Shown: positions 16,912 to 25,683 of the stretch, one piece after another | How the letters are laid out: each line of letters opens with the position of its first letter | How positions within the stretch are numbered: the first letter of the stretch is position 1 | Assembly (NCBI RefSeq): GCF_016405855.1 | Contig: NZ_JAEFCA010000001.1 | Coordinates: 758,170 to 822,169 of the forward strand | Length of the DNA: 64,000 bases | Direction of reading: 5' to 3' | Source of the DNA: Flavobacterium sp. IB48 | GTDB taxonomy: Bacteria; Bacteroidota; Bacteroidia; Flavobacteriales; Flavobacteriaceae | Program-made: the position numbers and the translations under genes | Notes under the pieces: generated by a model | What the model was told of the DNA's origin: nothing | What the model saw: the letters and a program-made list of their open reading frames with translations, nothing else | Databases searched by the model: none

Positions 16912-18150
16912 ATGTCAGAACTATTATTACCACCAGAGCATCGTTATGCTAAAATAATTAAGGAGAGACTAAACGACGACGGAAGTGAACTTTCTGTACT
17001 AAATTTAGGTCCGACTCACCCTGCAACACACGGTATTTTCCAAAATATCTTATTGATGGATGGTGAAAAAATTCTTGAGGCTGAGCCAACTATTGGTTAC
17101 ATCCATAGAGCATTCGAAAAAATTGCCGAAAATCGTCCTTTTTATCAAATTACACCTCTTACAGACCGTATGAATTATTGTTCCTCTCCTATTAATAATA
17201 TGGGATGGTGGATGACAGTAGAAAAACTATTAGGTATTGAAGTTCCAAAAAGAGCACAATATTTAAGAGTTATCGTTATGGAGTTGGCTCGTATTACAGA
17301 TCACATTATCTGTAACGGAATTTTAGGGGTTGATACTGGTGCGTATACTGGTTTCTTATACGTTTTTCAATTTAGAGAAAAAATCTACGAAATCTACGAA
17401 GAAATTTGTGGAGCTCGTTTGACTACAAATATGGGAAGAATCGGTGGTTTTGAAAGAGACTGGTCTCCAGAAGTTTTCAAAAAACTAGATAAATTCCTTG
17501 AAGAATTCCCTCCAGTTTGGCAGGAATTCCAAAACTTATTCGAGAGAAATAGAATTTTCCTTGACAGAACTGTTAACGTAGGTGGAATTACTGCTGAAAA
17601 AGCAATGGCTTACGGATTTACAGGTCCAAACTTACGTGCTGCTGGAGTTGATTACGATGTCCGTGTAGCACAACCTTATTCATCTTACGAAGATTTCGAT
17701 TTTATTGTTCCTGTTGGAAAATCAGGAGATACTTACGATCGTTTCTGTGTTCGTAATGCTGAAGTTTGGGAAAGTTTAAGCATTATTCGTCAGGCTTTAG
17801 AAAAAATGCCTCCAGGAAACGAATATCACGCTGAAGTTCCAGATTACTACCTTCCTCCAAAAGAAGATGTTTACACTTCTATGGAATCTTTAATTTATCA
17901 CTTTAAGATCGTAATGGGAGAAGTTCCTGTACCAGTTGCAGAAATCTATCACCCTGTAGAAGGAGGAAATGGAGAACTTGGTTTTTATTTAGTAACAGAC
18001 GGAAGTAGAACTCCATATAGATTACATTTCAGAAGACCTTGCTTTATTTATTATCAAGCATTCCCAGAAATGATTAAAGGTGCCATGCTTTCTGATGCAA
18101 TTATCATTCTTTCAAGTTTGAACGTAATTGCAGGAGAATTAGACGCCTAA
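16912..18150 (+). CDS. nuoD: NADH-quinone oxidoreductase subunit D
   Basis: The 49-kDa subunit that forms the quinone pocket with NuoB. It has 412 residues. GPTHPATHGIFQNILLMDGE near residue 31 carries the quinone-site His. Further signatures are GYIHRAFEKIAENRPF, TDRMNYCSSPINNMGWW, NGILGVDTGAYTGFLYVF and RTPYRLHFRRPCFIY near the C-terminus. The NiFe-hydrogenase metal cysteines are absent, as expected. The reading frame is intact. A 56-nt gap with a G/C-rich stretch unlike its surroundings (about 18172-18192) separates it from nuoE. Confidence 0.97.
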   Translation: MSELLLPPEHRYAKIIKERLNDDGSELSVLNLGPTHPATHGIFQNILLMDGEKILEAEPTIGYIHRAFEKIAENRPFYQITPLTDRMNYCSSPINNMGWWMTVEKLLGIEVPKRAQYLRVIVMELARITDHIICNGILGVDTGAYTGFLYVFQFREKIYEIYEEICGARLTTNMGRIGGFERDWSPEVFKKLDKFLEEFPPVWQEFQNLFERNRIFLDRTVNVGGITAEKAMAYGFTGPNLRAAGVDYDVRVAQPYSSYEDFDFIVPVGKSGDTYDRFCVRNAEVWESLSIIRQALEKMPPGNEYHAEVPDYYLPPKEDVYTSMESLIYHFKIVMGEVPVPVAEIYHPVEGGNGELGFYLVTDGSRTPYRLHFRRPCFIYYQAFPEMIKGAMLSDAIIILSSLNVIAGELDA

Positions 18151-18206
18151 ACAATTTAGATTAAAAAAATTGTGCCTTTGCGCCCTTGCGGCAAAACAAG
18201 AATAAA

Positions 18207-18737
18207 ATGGAAAGAAAACATTACAAACAAGAAATAAATATGACTGAAGCATTGATCGCTCGTATCAATGAATTAATCAGTCATTATCCTGAGGGCAAAC
18301 AAAAATCAGCTTTATTGCCTGTTTTGCACGAAGTTCAGGATGCACATAACAACTGGCTTAGTATTGAATTGCAAGACAAAGTTGCTGAAATTCTTCAGAT
18401 CAAACCAATCGAGGTTTATGAAGTTGTAACTTTCTATACGATGTTCAACCAAAAGCCAATTGGTAAGTACATGTTTGAGTTCTGCCAAACTTCTTGTTGT
18501 TGTTTAAGAGGTGCCGAAGATTTGATGGATTATACTTCTGAAAAACTAGGCATTAAAATGGGAGAAACAACTCCAGACGGAATGTTTACCATTGCTGGTG
18601 TAGAATGTTTAGGTGCTTGCGGATATGCTCCGATGATGCAGTTGGGAGATTTCTACAAAGAAAAACTAACAGAAGAGAAAATCGATCAGATCATTGCTGA
18701 TTGTAGAGATGATAAAATAATATTACACGATAAATAA
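18207..18737 (+). CDS. nuoE: NADH-quinone oxidoreductase subunit E
   Basis: The 24-kDa subunit with a [2Fe-2S] cluster next to the FMN of NuoF. Cluster cysteines lie in FCQTSCCCLRGAEDL and ECLGACGYAPMMQ. The helical N-terminal half includes HYPEGKQKSALLPVLHEVQD and VYEVVTFYTMFNQKPIGKY. I choose ATG at 18207 (MERKHYKQ), giving 176 residues. A longer frame would begin at a TTG at 18186 inside the G/C-rich gap, and ATG at 18240 is a shorter alternative. nuoF starts one nucleotide after the stop, so E and F are probably made in equal amounts. Presence of E and F shows that NADH is the electron donor. Confidence 0.95.
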   Translation: MERKHYKQEINMTEALIARINELISHYPEGKQKSALLPVLHEVQDAHNNWLSIELQDKVAEILQIKPIEVYEVVTFYTMFNQKPIGKYMFEFCQTSCCCLRGAEDLMDYTSEKLGIKMGETTPDGMFTIAGVECLGACGYAPMMQLGDFYKEKLTEEKIDQIIADCRDDKIILHDK

Positions 18738-18738
18738 G

Positions 18739-20109
18739 ATGTCACAAAAAATATTATTAGATAAAATCAATATTCCTGGAATTAAAACCTACGAAGTTTA
18801 TCGCCAAAATGGTGGTTACGCTTCTGTAGAAAAAGCTTTAAAAACCCTTACCCCAGACGAAGTTACCGAAGAAGTAAAAAAATCAGGATTACGTGGTCGT
18901 GGTGGTGCAGGTTTCCCTGCTGGAATGAAATGGAGTTTTATCGATAAAAAATCAGGAAGACCAAGACACTTAGTTTGTAACGCCGACGAATCTGAGCCAG
19001 GAACATTCAAAGATAGATTTTTGATGGAATACATTCCTCACTTATTGATCGAAGGAATGATTACTTCTAGCTATGCTTTGGGCGCTAACCTATCTTATAT
19101 CTACATTCGTGGAGAATATATGTGGGTTTTCAAAATTTTAGAAAGAGCAATCGCCGAAGCAAAAGCTGCCGGATGGTTAGGAAAAAATATATTAGGTACA
19201 GGTTATGATCTTGAACTTCACGTACACTGTGGAGCTGGAGCTTATATCTGTGGAGAAGAAACAGCATTAATAGAATCATTGGAAGGTAAAAGAGGAAACC
19301 CTCGTATTAAACCACCTTTCCCAGCAGTTTCTGGTCTTTGGGCAAATCCAACTGTAGTAAACAATGTTGAAACAATTGCAACTGTGCCTTGGATTGTAAA
19401 CAATTCTGGTGATGATTATGCTAAAATTGGAATTGGACGCTCTACTGGAACTAAATTAATTTCTGCTTCAGGACACATTAAAAATCCTGGTGTTTACGAA
19501 ATTGAATTAGGTTTAAGTGTTGACGAATTCATGAATTCTGATGAATATTTAGGAGGAATGTCTTCAAGCCGTCCGTTAAAAGCATTTGTACCAGGAGGTT
19601 CTTCTGTGCCAATTTTACCAGCTGAATTGATTTTCAAAACAGCAAATGGCGAAGACCGTTTAATGACTTACGAATCTTTAAGTGATGGTGGTTTTGCAAC
19701 CGGATCGATGTTAGGTTCTGGAGGATTTATTGTTTACAATGATACAGCTTGTGTTGTTAGAAACACTTGGAACTTTGCTCGTTTTTACCACCACGAATCT
19801 TGCGGACAATGTACTCCTTGCCGTGAAGGAACAGGATGGTTAGAAAAAATCTTATGGAGAATCGAAAACGGTCAAGGCCGTGAAGAAGATATCGAATTAT
19901 TGTGGAGCATTCAAAGTAAAATTGAAGGAAACACAATTTGTCCACTTGGTGACGCCGCTTCTTGGCCAGTAGCTGCAGCGATTCGTCACTTTAGAGATGA
20001 GTTCGAATATCACGTTCGTTTCCCAGAAAAAATTAAAAATAGAGATCACTTTGTTGCCGAGCCTTTCTCACAAGTTAAGCATTTAGTAGGCGGTAAAGTA
20101 ATCGTATAA
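18739..20109 (+). CDS. nuoF: NADH-quinone oxidoreductase subunit F
   Basis: NADH-binding flavoprotein subunit holding FMN and one [4Fe-4S] cluster. The 456 residues contain the NADH/FMN site GLRGRGGAGFPAGMKW and CNADESEPGTFKDR. After these come HCGAGAYICGEETALIESLE and GKRGNPRIKPPFPA. The cluster motif ESCGQCTPCREGTGWL is followed by the fourth ligand in NTICPLGDAASWP. Domain order is standard and no insertion or break is seen. It is followed by a 92-nt AT-rich gap before nuoG with no strong signal. Confidence 0.98.
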   Translation: MSQKILLDKINIPGIKTYEVYRQNGGYASVEKALKTLTPDEVTEEVKKSGLRGRGGAGFPAGMKWSFIDKKSGRPRHLVCNADESEPGTFKDRFLMEYIPHLLIEGMITSSYALGANLSYIYIRGEYMWVFKILERAIAEAKAAGWLGKNILGTGYDLELHVHCGAGAYICGEETALIESLEGKRGNPRIKPPFPAVSGLWANPTVVNNVETIATVPWIVNNSGDDYAKIGIGRSTGTKLISASGHIKNPGVYEIELGLSVDEFMNSDEYLGGMSSSRPLKAFVPGGSSVPILPAELIFKTANGEDRLMTYESLSDGGFATGSMLGSGGFIVYNDTACVVRNTWNFARFYHHESCGQCTPCREGTGWLEKILWRIENGQGREEDIELLWSIQSKIEGNTICPLGDAASWPVAAAIRHFRDEFEYHVRFPEKIKNRDHFVAEPFSQVKHLVGGKVIV

Positions 20110-20201
20110 AAATATATAGAGAAAGTTATAAAGTTAAAAATATTAAAAAGGACAGCAACTCTTTTAAATATTCCGACTTTCAACATTCAAATCAATAAGA
20201 G

Positions 20202-21230
20202 ATGAAAGTAACCATAGACGGTCAAAGTATAGACGTAGAACCAGGAACAACGATCCTGCAGGCTGCACGTATGATTGGTGGAGATTTAGTTCCGCCAGCC
20301 ATGTGCTATTACTCAAAATTAAAAGGCAGCGGCGGTAAATGTCGTTGTTGTTTAGTTGAAGTTTCTAAAGGTAGTGAAGCTGACCCACGACCAATGCCAA
20401 AATTAATGGCATCTTGTGTAACAGGATGTATGGATGGTATGGAAGTAAACAGTAAATCGTCTGCAAGAGTAACTGAAGCCCGTAAATCTGTAACAGAATT
20501 TTTATTAATCAATCACCCATTAGACTGTCCAATTTGTGATCAGGCTGGAGAATGTGATTTACAAAATTTAAGTTTCGAGCACGGGAATCCGAAATCACGT
20601 TACATTGAAGAAAAAAGAACATTTGAACCAGAAGATATTGGTCCAAATATTCAACTTCATATGAATCGTTGTATTTTATGCCAAAGATGTGTACAAGTTG
20701 CAGATCAATTGACAGACAACAGAGTTCATGGAGTATTAGATCGCGGTGACCACGCTAATATTTCTACTGGAATTTCTAAAGCAATTGACAATGAGTTCTC
20801 TGGAAACATGATTGACGTTTGTCCGGTTGGAGCTTTAACAGATAAAACTTTCCGCTTTAAATCAAGAGTTTGGTTTAACAAACCTTATAACGCGCACAGA
20901 GAATGTACTACTCCAGGATGTTGCGGTAAAACTACAGTTTGGATGTTTGGTGGAGAAATTCAACGTGTAACTGGTCGTAAAGACGAGTACCATGAAGTTG
21001 AAGAATTCATCTGCAACAGCTGTCGTTTTGATCACAAAGATGTAAATGACTGGGTTATTGAAGGTCCGAGAGAATTTGAAAAAGATTCTGTTATCAACCA
21101 AAATAACTACACTCAAAAATTAGAGAAAGTTACAATCGATACAGAAAAGAATATCCTTTTAGGTAGAGATATTGACCGTAAAAAGATTAGTATGGCTGCA
21201 ATTCCATTAACTGATAAAGATCAAAAATAG
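20202..21230 (+). CDS. nuoG: NADH-quinone oxidoreductase subunit G, short form
   Basis: Electron-wire subunit of the peripheral arm. This version has 342 residues, against roughly 700-900 in most bacteria. It keeps the N-terminal [2Fe-2S] ferredoxin domain (Cys in PAMCYY and GGKCRCC). It also keeps the His-Cys3 [4Fe-4S] motif HPLDCPICDQAGEC and the cluster set CILCQRC ... IDVCPVGA. A further Cys-rich stretch (ECTTPGCCG ... FICNSC) leads to the end. The large molybdopterin-oxidoreductase-like domain is missing. The frame ends cleanly and nuoH starts 6 nt later, so this is not a recent truncation. Short NuoG is known in Bacteroidota. Confidence 0.95.
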   Translation: MKVTIDGQSIDVEPGTTILQAARMIGGDLVPPAMCYYSKLKGSGGKCRCCLVEVSKGSEADPRPMPKLMASCVTGCMDGMEVNSKSSARVTEARKSVTEFLLINHPLDCPICDQAGECDLQNLSFEHGNPKSRYIEEKRTFEPEDIGPNIQLHMNRCILCQRCVQVADQLTDNRVHGVLDRGDHANISTGISKAIDNEFSGNMIDVCPVGALTDKTFRFKSRVWFNKPYNAHRECTTPGCCGKTTVWMFGGEIQRVTGRKDEYHEVEEFICNSCRFDHKDVNDWVIEGPREFEKDSVINQNNYTQKLEKVTIDTEKNILLGRDIDRKKISMAAIPLTDKDQK

Positions 21231-21236
21231 TAAGAA

Positions 21237-22289
21237 ATGGAAAGTGCATTTATTATAGAAAAAAGTGTTGTAATTGTTGTCGTTTTTGCGGTAACAATGA
21301 TTATGGCGATGTATTCTACTTGGGCAGAACGTAAAGTTGCTGCTTTCTTGCAAGATCGTGTTGGACCAAACCGTGCTGGATGGGGAGGTTTATTACAACC
21401 GCTTGCAGATGGTATGAAATTATTCTCTAAAGAAGAGTTTTTCCCAAACACACCAAATAGATTTTTATTCGTAGTTGGACCTGCGATTGCAATGAGTACT
21501 GCTTTGATGACTAGTGCTGTAATTCCGTGGGGAGATCGTTTACACCTTTTTGGAAGAGACATTATTCTTCAAGCTACAGATGTTAATATCGCATTATTGT
21601 ACATTTTTGGAGTTCTTTCTGTTGGAGTTTACGGTATCATGATCGGTGGATGGGCTTCTAACAATAAGTTCTCTTTGATGGGAGCTATTCGTGCTGCTTC
21701 TCAAATGGTTTCTTACGAGGTTGCAATGGGATTATCAATAATCGCTTTATTGATGATGACTGGAACAATGAGTTTAAAAGAAATCTCATTACAACAGCAA
21801 GGAATGAACTGGAATGTTTTCTATCAGCCATTATCATTCTTAATTTTCTTAATCTGTTCATTTGCTGAAACAAACAGAACTCCTTTCGATTTAGCAGAAT
21901 GTGAAAACGAATTAATTGGAGGTTACCACACAGAATATTCATCTATGAAAATGGGATTCTATTTATTTGCTGAATATGCAAGTATGTTTATCTCTTCTAC
22001 TATTATTTCTGTATTATTCTTTGGTGGATACAACTACCCAGGAATGCAATGGATGGTAGAAAATGTAGGTGTAAATGTGGCTAACTTATTAGGTATTGCG
22101 GCATTATTTGTAAAAATATGTTTTTTCATATTCTTTTACATGTGGGTACGTTGGACGATTCCAAGATTTAGATATGACCAATTAATGCACTTAGGATGGA
22201 GAATTTTAATTCCGCTTTCAATCATTAATATCATGATTACGGGTGTTGTTATTTTAAGACACGAAATCTTAGCTGCTTTAGGATTCTAA
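21237..22289 (+). CDS. nuoH: NADH-quinone oxidoreductase subunit H
   Basis: Membrane subunit linking quinone chemistry to proton pumping. It has 350 residues and eight predicted helices. The signatures are the ERKVAAFLQDRVGPNRAGW loop after helix 1, QPLADGMKLFSKEEF, and the acidic loop FAETNRTPFDLAECENELI next to the quinone tunnel. WVRWTIPRFRYDQLMHLGWR lies near the C-terminus. It starts 6 nt after nuoG. An 88-nt gap holding a TAAATTTG (22329-22336) and a small hairpin follows; this could be a weak internal promoter, but no -33 element supports it. Confidence 0.97.
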   Translation: MESAFIIEKSVVIVVVFAVTMIMAMYSTWAERKVAAFLQDRVGPNRAGWGGLLQPLADGMKLFSKEEFFPNTPNRFLFVVGPAIAMSTALMTSAVIPWGDRLHLFGRDIILQATDVNIALLYIFGVLSVGVYGIMIGGWASNNKFSLMGAIRAASQMVSYEVAMGLSIIALLMMTGTMSLKEISLQQQGMNWNVFYQPLSFLIFLICSFAETNRTPFDLAECENELIGGYHTEYSSMKMGFYLFAEYASMFISSTIISVLFFGGYNYPGMQWMVENVGVNVANLLGIAALFVKICFFIFFYMWVRWTIPRFRYDQLMHLGWRILIPLSIINIMITGVVILRHEILAALGF

Positions 22290-22377
22290 GAACCGAAGTT
22301 AGCTTCAAATAAAAAACAAAATAGATTTTAAATTTGATTCGATATCAAATTATAAATCATAAACTATAATAGTAAAA

Positions 22378-22923
22378 ATGTCAATAGAAACTATATCATT
22401 ATCGGGTAGAAAAAAGGTGGTGTCAAATAAGGACATGTCTTTTGTTGAACGATTGTATCTTGTGGCGATTGTAAAAGGTTTAATTATTACTGTAAAACAC
22501 CTTTTTAGAAAGAAAGTTACCATTCATTACCCAGAGCAGGTTCGTGAAATGAGTCCAGTTTATCGTGGTCAGCATATGTTGAAACGTGATGAGCAAGGCC
22601 GTGAAAACTGTACTGCTTGCGGATTATGTGCTTTATCATGTCCAGCAGAAGCTATAACAATGAAAGCTGCTGAACGCAAGCCTGATGAAAAACATTTATA
22701 TAGAGAAGAGAAATACGCTGAAATCTACGAAATCAATATGCTTCGTTGTATTTTCTGCGGTTTATGTGAAGAGGCTTGTCCAAAAGACGCTATTTACTTA
22801 ACAGAATCTAAAGTATTGGTTCCTGCTAATTACAATAGAGAAGATTTCATTTTCGGGAAAGATAAATTAGTGATGCCTTTAGAAATGGCTATGAAAAACG
22901 CTCAACTTAAAAACGCTAACTAA
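22378..22923 (+). CDS. nuoI: NADH-quinone oxidoreductase subunit I
   Basis: Peripheral-arm subunit with two [4Fe-4S] clusters (N6a and N6b) that relay electrons to NuoB. It has 181 residues. The two ferredoxin motifs are CTACGLCALSCPAEAI and CIFCGLCEEACPKDAI, about 40 residues apart. An N-terminal amphipathic helix (FVERLYLVAIVKGLIITVKH) would lie on the membrane. The Fe-S motifs, spacing and position between nuoH and nuoJ make the assignment firm. nuoJ begins directly after its stop codon with no spacer. Confidence 0.97.
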   Translation: MSIETISLSGRKKVVSNKDMSFVERLYLVAIVKGLIITVKHLFRKKVTIHYPEQVREMSPVYRGQHMLKRDEQGRENCTACGLCALSCPAEAITMKAAERKPDEKHLYREEKYAEIYEINMLRCIFCGLCEEACPKDAIYLTESKVLVPANYNREDFIFGKDKLVMPLEMAMKNAQLKNAN

Positions 22924-23463
22924 ATGATACATATTCCTGATTTTGCACACGCAACAACTATTCAAGTTATCTTTTGCTTTTTAGCGTTTATTACCGTTAT
23001 TACTGCTTTCTTGACTATTTTCAGCAGAAACCCGATTCATAGTGCCATCTATTTGGTAATTTGTTTCTTCTCTATTGCTGGTCATTATTTACTATTAAAT
23101 TCTCAGTTCTTAGCTGTTGTACATATAATAGTCTACTCCGGAGCTATTATGATCTTGTTCCTGTTTACCATTATGTTGATGAACCTGAACGAACAGCGAG
23201 AAGTTCACCGACCTAGAATTACACGTTTAGGTGCTATTGTTTCTTTCTGTTTAATATTGATTGTTTTAATTACAATTTTTATCAACTCGAAACCAATTGT
23301 TGGTGAATACGATTCTACTGGAGAAGATTTCCAATCGATTAAAGTTTTAGGTAAAATATTATTGAACGAATATATGGTTCCGTTCGAATTTGCTTCAATC
23401 TTACTTTTGGTTGCTATGATTGGAACAGTTCTATTGTCTAAAAAAGAAAAATTAAATAAATAA
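22924..23463 (+). CDS. nuoJ: NADH-quinone oxidoreductase subunit J
   Basis: Membrane subunit of the pumping arm with 179 residues and five hydrophobic segments. The conserved region [22 protein letters not shown] is followed by [20 protein letters not shown], including the Tyr-Ser-Gly-Ala-Ile part of helix 3 where the pi-bulge lies in other complex I structures. It ends in [10 protein letters not shown]. Its TAA stop overlaps the first base of the nuoK ATG at 23463, which points to coupled translation. Confidence 0.95.
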   Translation: MIHIPDFAHATTIQVIFCFLAFITVITAFLTIFSRNPIHSAIYLVICFFSIAGHYLLLNSQFLAVVHIIVYSGAIMILFLFTIMLMNLNEQREVHRPRITRLGAIVSFCLILIVLITIFINSKPIVGEYDSTGEDFQSIKVLGKILLNEYMVPFEFASILLLVAMIGTVLLSKKEKLNK

Positions 23464-23783
23464 TGGGTAATATATTAAATCAAATAGGTATTGAAAACTA
23501 CATCTTTTTGAGTGTTGTACTTTTCTGTATTGGAATTTTTGGTGTATTGTACAGACGAAATGCTATTATCGTTTTCATGTCTATCGAAATTATGTTGAAT
23601 GCGGTAAACCTTTTATTTGTTGCTTTTTCAACTTATCATCAAGATGCACAAGGACAAGTTTTTGTGTTCTTCTCGATGGCGGTTGCTGCAGCCGAAGTTG
23701 CGGTAGGATTGGCCATTTTAGTTTCTATCTTTAGAAATATCGGATCAATCAGTATCGATAATTTAAAAAATTTAAAAGGATAA
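23463..23783 (+). CDS. nuoK: NADH-quinone oxidoreductase subunit K
   Basis: Small membrane subunit of 106 residues with three helices, homologous to MrpC of sodium/proton antiporters. The membrane-embedded Glu residues proposed in proton transfer are present in [15 protein letters not shown] and [13 protein letters not shown]. The C-terminal polar tail is short. It overlaps nuoJ by one base and is followed by nuoL after 6 nt. Confidence 0.96.
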   Translation: MGNILNQIGIENYIFLSVVLFCIGIFGVLYRRNAIIVFMSIEIMLNAVNLLFVAFSTYHQDAQGQVFVFFSMAVAAAEVAVGLAILVSIFRNIGSISIDNLKNLKG

Positions 23784-23789
23784 TCAGAA

Positions 23790-25673
23790 ATGGATACCAA
23801 TTTAGCTTTAATTTTAGTTTTAACTCCTTTACTAGGATTTCTAGTAAATGTCTTTTTTGGAAAAAGCTTAGGCAAAACAGTTTCTGGTGCAATCGGAACT
23901 ATTGCTGTAGCAATTTCTTTTGTAGTTTCTCTTTTACTTTTTAATCAAATAACTTCAACTGGAAAAGGAATCGAAGTTACTTTATTTGATTGGATTCAAA
24001 TTAGCAACTTAAAAATCAATCTTGGATTTTTATTAGATCAATTATCTGTTCTTTGGTTACTTTTTGTAACAGGAATCGGATCTTTGATTCACTTATACTC
24101 TATCAGTTACATGCACGATGATGAGAATATGCACAAATTCTTTGCTTATTTAAATCTATTCGTATTCTTCATGATTACACTTGTAATTGGAAGCAACTTA
24201 TTAGTTCTTTTCATCGGATGGGAAGGTGTTGGACTTTGTTCTTACCTATTAATTGGATTTTGGCATAAAAACCAAGATTACAATGATGCTGCGAAAAAAG
24301 CTTTCATCATGAACAGAATTGGAGATTTAGGTTTATTAATCGGAATGTTCATCATTGGATCAATGTTTTCAACATTAGATTATGCAACTTTAAAAACTGC
24401 AATTGCTGGAGCTTCAAACTTAAATTTACCTTTACTTTCTTTAGCTGCTTTATGCTTGTTTATTGGAGCTTGCGGTAAATCTGCTCAAATTCCGTTATAC
24501 ACTTGGTTACCTGATGCGATGGCTGGACCAACTCCAGTTTCTGCTTTAATCCACGCGGCTACAATGGTAACTGCTGGTATCTTTATGGTAACAAGATTAA
24601 ACTTTGTTTTCGACCTTGCAACAGATGTTCAATCTGTAATTGCAATTATTGGAGCAATCACTTCATTAGTTGCGGCTACAATTGGATTAGTTCAAAACGA
24701 TATCAAAAAAGTATTAGCTTACTCTACAGTTTCTCAATTAGGTTTAATGTTTTTAGCATTAGGATTTGGAGCTTATGAAGTAGCGGTTTTCCACGTAATC
24801 ACTCACGCTTTCTTTAAAGCTTGTTTATTCTTAGGTTCTGGATCTGTAATTCACGGATTACACGGAGAACAAGATATGCGTAAAATGGGAGGTTTGCGTA
24901 AAGCAATGCCAATCACATTCTGGACAATGTTAATTTCTTCATTAGCAATTTCTGGAGTTCCATTTTTCTCAGGATTCTTTTCTAAAGACGAAATTTTGTT
25001 GACAGCATTCCACCACAGCATTCCATTATACGTTGTTGGATCTGTTGCTTCAATTATGACAGCTTTCTATATGTTCCGTTTGATGTTCTTAACTTTCTTC
25101 AAAGAATTTAGAGGAACTGAAGAGCAAAAGCATCATTTACACGAAAGTGGTTCATTAATTACTATTCCGCTTATCATCTTAGCTATTTTAGCAACTTTTG
25201 GTGGATTAATCAGTTTACCTGGAAACAGCTGGTTAAATGGTTACCTTGCTCCTCTTTTCACAAAAGTGGCAGGAGAAGAGCATCATTTAGGCACAACAGA
25301 ATACACTTTAATGGGTGTTGCAGTTTTAGGCGGATTACTAGGAATTTTAATTGCTTACGTAAAATACTTTAAACAAGATAATGTTCCAGAATCTGATGAA
25401 AACATTACTGGTTTAAGCAAAGTGTTATACAACAAATACTATGTAGACGAAGTTTACGACGCTGTATTTGTAGCACCAGTAAATAGTTTATCTAAATTCT
25501 TTAGAGATTATATCGAGACAGGATTGTCTGCTCTTGTTTTTGGATTAGGTAAAATAGCAAACGAAATTGCTTTCCAAGGAAAAAAATTACAAACCGGAAG
25601 TATAGGATTATATCTATTTGTATTTGTTTTAGGACTTTGTGCAATTGTTTCCTATATATTTTTAGCTCAATAA
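23790..25673 (+). CDS. nuoL: NADH-quinone oxidoreductase subunit L
   Basis: Largest antiporter-like pump subunit, 627 residues and about 16 helices. The signature LFIGWEGVGLCSYLLIGFWH holds the Glu of helix 5. CGKSAQIPLYTWLPDAMAGP and VSALIHAATMVTAGIFM hold the conserved Lys and His residues. The C-terminal part (from about residue 540) is the long lateral helix plus its final membrane anchor. Length and motif order are standard, with no break. It is followed by nuoM after 10 nt. Confidence 0.97.
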   Translation: MDTNLALILVLTPLLGFLVNVFFGKSLGKTVSGAIGTIAVAISFVVSLLLFNQITSTGKGIEVTLFDWIQISNLKINLGFLLDQLSVLWLLFVTGIGSLIHLYSISYMHDDENMHKFFAYLNLFVFFMITLVIGSNLLVLFIGWEGVGLCSYLLIGFWHKNQDYNDAAKKAFIMNRIGDLGLLIGMFIIGSMFSTLDYATLKTAIAGASNLNLPLLSLAALCLFIGACGKSAQIPLYTWLPDAMAGPTPVSALIHAATMVTAGIFMVTRLNFVFDLATDVQSVIAIIGAITSLVAATIGLVQNDIKKVLAYSTVSQLGLMFLALGFGAYEVAVFHVITHAFFKACLFLGSGSVIHGLHGEQDMRKMGGLRKAMPITFWTMLISSLAISGVPFFSGFFSKDEILLTAFHHSIPLYVVGSVASIMTAFYMFRLMFLTFFKEFRGTEEQKHHLHESGSLITIPLIILAILATFGGLISLPGNSWLNGYLAPLFTKVAGEEHHLGTTEYTLMGVAVLGGLLGILIAYVKYFKQDNVPESDENITGLSKVLYNKYYVDEVYDAVFVAPVNSLSKFFRDYIETGLSALVFGLGKIANEIAFQGKKLQTGSIGLYLFVFVLGLCAIVSYIFLAQ

Positions 25674-25683
25674 TATTATTACT

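Noticed and set aside
20202..21230. nuoG as a truncated pseudogene
   Set aside because: All Fe-S ligands are intact, the stop is followed by nuoH after 6 nt, and the short form is known in this phylum.
22329..22336. Internal promoter before nuoI
   Set aside because: TAAATTTG fits the -7 consensus but no TTG lies at 17-23 nt; in AT-rich DNA such octamers occur by chance.
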